A stretch of DNA of 64,000 bases from Sulfitobacter alexandrii (GTDB taxonomy: Bacteria; Pseudomonadota; Alphaproteobacteria; Rhodobacterales; Rhodobacteraceae), in contig NZ_CP018076.1 in the NCBI RefSeq assembly GCF_001886735.1, positions 2,852,001 to 2,916,000 on the forward strand, written 5' to 3'. Both the position numbers and the translations under genes were made by a program. Below are positions 62,316-64,000 of the stretch, piece by piece. How positions within the stretch are numbered: the stretch's first letter is position 1; every line of letters starts with the position of its first letter. Under the pieces are notes generated by a model that was not told the DNA's origin, did not search any database, and was given only the letters and a program-made list of their open reading frames with translations.

Positions 62316-63028
62316 GCGTGCCTCCCCAGGTAGATGTCGCGCACCTCCTCGTCCTCGGAGATCGTCTGGAAATCCGAATCCCGCAACAGCGCGCCCTGGT
62401 GCAGCACGACCGTCCGGCAATCGAGCGCACGCACGAAACTCATGTCGTGTTCGATCGCCACGACGCTGCAGACCTGCGCGACCTCGCGGGCGATCTCGGC
62501 CGTCCGGGCGGTCTCTTCCGGTGTCATGCCCGCCGTCGGCTCATCCAGCAGCAGCACGCGCGGCCGGATCGCCAGCACCATGCCGATCTCCAGCCATTGG
62601 CGGTGCCCGTGTGACAGGTTGCAGGCCAGCGTGTCGGCCTTTGCCGTGAGGCTCACACGCTCGAGAATGGTGTCGACGCTCATGCCGCCGCCCCGCGCGG
62701 CGCCGGGACCGTTCACCGAGACTTCGATGTTCTCCCGCACGCTCAGATCCTCGAAGGTGCTGGGCACCTGAAACTTGCGCCCGATTCCCGCGCGCACGAT
62801 GTGATGCGGCTTCCAGCCCGTGATGTCCTTTCCGGCGGTCAGGACCTGCCCACTGTCGGGCTGGATCACGCCGGTGATCAGGTTCAGCAACGTGGACTTG
62901 CCCGCACCGTTCGGCCCGATGATCGCGACCAGTTCCTTGGCTCCGACCGAGAACGACACGTCGCGCGTGGCGCGGACGCCGCCGAAACTCTTCGCGAGGT
63001 TGCGGGTTTCGAGGGCGGCATCGCTCAT
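62312..63028 (-). CDS. ABC transporter ATP-binding protein, LivG/UrtD type
   Basis: A 238-residue ATPase. Walker A GPNGAGKS (residues 38-45), Walker B VLLLDEPTAGM, and the signature NLSHGHRQWLEIGM, in which LSHG..QWLEIGM is characteristic of urea transporter ATPases (UrtD) rather than amino-acid LivG. Start 63028 overlaps the permease end by ATGA; end overlaps the next ATPase gene. This supports a urea or amide substrate. Confidence 0.94.
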   Translation of the reverse strand: MSDAALETRNLAKSFGGVRATRDVSFSVGAKELVAIIGPNGAGKSTLLNLITGVIQPDSGQVLTAGKDITGWKPHHIVRAGIGRKFQVPSTFEDLSVRENIEVSVNGPGAARGGGMSVDTILERVSLTAKADTLACNLSHGHRQWLEIGMVLAIRPRVLLLDEPTAGMTPEETARTAEIAREVAQVCSVVAIEHDMSFVRALDCRTVVLHQGALLRDSDFQTISEDEEVRDIYLGRHA

Positions 63029-64000
63029 GACGTCCTCCTTCCCGTCAGCCTGCGCCCCATCCGGCCCAGCCATGGCAACAGCCCGTTCGGCGCGGTGAAG
63101 ACAAGGATGACAAAGCCGACCCCGACGATGAGCGGCCACAAGGCGGCGCTGACAGACGAAATTTCCTGCTGGAAGCGCATCACCAGGAAGGTGCCGACCA
63201 CCGGCCCCACCAGCGTGCCCCGCCCGCCGACGACGACCCACATGATCACTTCGGTCGACAGCAAAAGACCCACAAGGTCGGGAACCACGATGCCGGACGT
63301 GGCGGCGTAGAGCGCCCCGGCAAACCCCGCGATGCCCGCCGACAACATCAGCGCCTTCAGCAGTTCCGCCGACGTGTCGTAGCCAAGAGACCGTGCCCGC
63401 GTCTCGTTGCACTGGATCGCGGTCAGAACCTTGCCCGTGTGCCCTGCACTCAGGGTCGCGACCACGAAGTAGAGCAGGACAAGCGTGCCCAGCGCGAGGT
63501 AGAGAGAGCTGGTGGGCGAATAGAAGACGAAGCCTCCGAGCGTCAGCGGCGGCACCCCGACAAGGCCCGCATCGCCCCCGGTGACCGCGACCCATGAAAT
63601 CGCAAGTTGCTGCGCGATCACCCCAAGGGCCAGCGTCACGATGGTAAAGAAATCGCCCCGGATTCCGGCGAACAACAGGAAGTAGCCGATGACACCGGCC
63701 ACCACCACCGGCAGGGCCACGGCCGCGCCGAGCCCGGCCAGCGATCCCGCGGTGCCGCCCAGCTCCGGCGCGACCAGCGCGTAGGCATAGGCGCCCACGC
63801 CGAAGAACACCGCGTGTCCGAAACTGAGCTGGCCCGTCTTTCCCCAGAAATAGTCCAGCGACAACGCGAACAGGCCGAAAATGGCCGCGTCCCGCAGCGC
63901 CGTCGTGTTGTAGTAGTCGAGGTAGGGGGAGGCCACCAGCAGTGCCGCCGCCAGCACGAGGAAAATCACCGTGTGGCTTCTGTCCTTGCGGAACAGCTCT
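63025..64000 (-). CDS. ABC transporter permease, LivM/UrtC type (5' end off the window)
   Basis: An integral membrane protein with eight or nine hydrophobic segments. FWGKTGQLSFGHAVFFGVGAYAYAL (in pieces), the GNETRARSLGYD-type loop (CNETRARSLGYD) and VVGGRGTLVGPVVG are LivM/UrtC hallmarks. A GTG at 63969 could start it, but the frame stays open to the window end (ELFRKDRSHT precedes it), so the true start probably lies further right. It is the second permease of the urea/amide importer; the LivH-type partner is expected to the right. Confidence 0.9.
   Translation of the reverse strand, partial: ELFRKDRSHTVIFLVLAAALLVASPYLDYYNTTALRDAAIFGLFALSLDYFWGKTGQLSFGHAVFFGVGAYAYALVAPELGGTAGSLAGLGAAVALPVVVAGVIGYFLLFAGIRGDFFTIVTLALGVIAQQLAISWVAVTGGDAGLVGVPPLTLGGFVFYSPTSSLYLALGTLVLLYFVVATLSAGHTGKVLTAIQCNETRARSLGYDTSAELLKALMLSAGIAGFAGALYAATSGIVVPDLVGLLLSTEVIMWVVVGGRGTLVGPVVGTFLVMRFQQEISSVSAALWPLIVGVGFVILVFTAPNGLLPWLGRMGRRLTGRRTS

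Noticed and set aside
1..64000. CRISPR array
   Set aside because: No regularly spaced 23-40 base repeats were seen; the only direct repeats are the pair at 31672 and 32131.

Overview
The window looks like a chromosome segment of a Roseobacter-group alphaproteobacterium (Rhodobacterales). The flanks are GC-rich and carry typical roseobacter uptake and catabolic genes: a BMP-type nucleoside ABC transporter, a GcvT-type dimethylglycine/sarcosine dehydrogenase, a urea/amide-type ABC transporter with an amidase, and DUF938 and DUF4394 proteins. Everything was read by eye from sequence. Family names come from motif recognition, not from database searches.

Left flank (1-19.7 kb): a nucleoside-type ABC transporter (two permeases and a BmpA-like binding protein, closed by a terminator); a class C beta-lactamase-like hydrolase; a tightly overlapping run of GST, aldo/keto reductase, D-amino-acid-oxidase-like flavoenzyme, DUF938 methyltransferase and GH25 lysozyme lipoprotein; a DUF4394 protein; a reverse-strand catabolic block (GcvT-type dehydrogenase with a coupled membrane protein, GlcD/LDHD-type FAD oxidase, gamma-glutamyltransferase, 2-hydroxyacid dehydrogenase); an SH3 protein; a quinone reductase; a BON-MscS channel; and tRNA-Gln(TTG) with its own promoter.

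Variable region (about 19.7-57.85 kb): sequence character changes directly after the tRNA. First comes a large serine recombinase with DUF2924 and DUF3489 partners. Next is an AT-richer defence-like block: a 1739-aa STAND-like NTPase with a possible N-terminal PD-(D/E)XK nuclease, ending 8 bases from a convergent LA2681-type HEPN protein, then a second small RN(x)3H HEPN-like protein and a tyrosine recombinase. After small orphan genes, a 44-base direct repeat and an IS5 relic comes a 20-kb biosynthetic cluster (32.8-52.9 kb). It holds two polysaccharide pyruvyltransferase-like proteins (one fused to a TPR-like region and an alpha/beta-hydrolase-like domain), a P450, a GT2, two tandem phytanoyl-CoA-type dioxygenases, an ACP, methyltransferases, an AT-less ketosynthase, a fatty-acyl-AMP ligase fused to an ACP, an SGNH hydrolase and a two-headed GT-B glycosyltransferase. 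It probably makes an acyl- or ketide-decorated, pyruvylated or methylated glycan or glycolipid. Homopolymeric G/C tracts, one of them at a probable frameshift, suggest that parts may be phase-variable or decaying. An IS3 relic separates this cluster from a phage/ICE-like tail: DUF5681, a ParB-fused DNA methyltransferase, an XRE regulator with an ImmA/IrrE protease, a palindrome-rich TTCCCTGTT region, and a further HEPN-like protein.

Right flank (57.87-64 kb): on the reverse strand, a urea/short-chain-amide-type ABC transporter (permease, two ATPases, Tat-type binding protein) precedes an amidase and a glycolipid-binding-family protein. This plausibly forms one amide uptake and hydrolysis operon.
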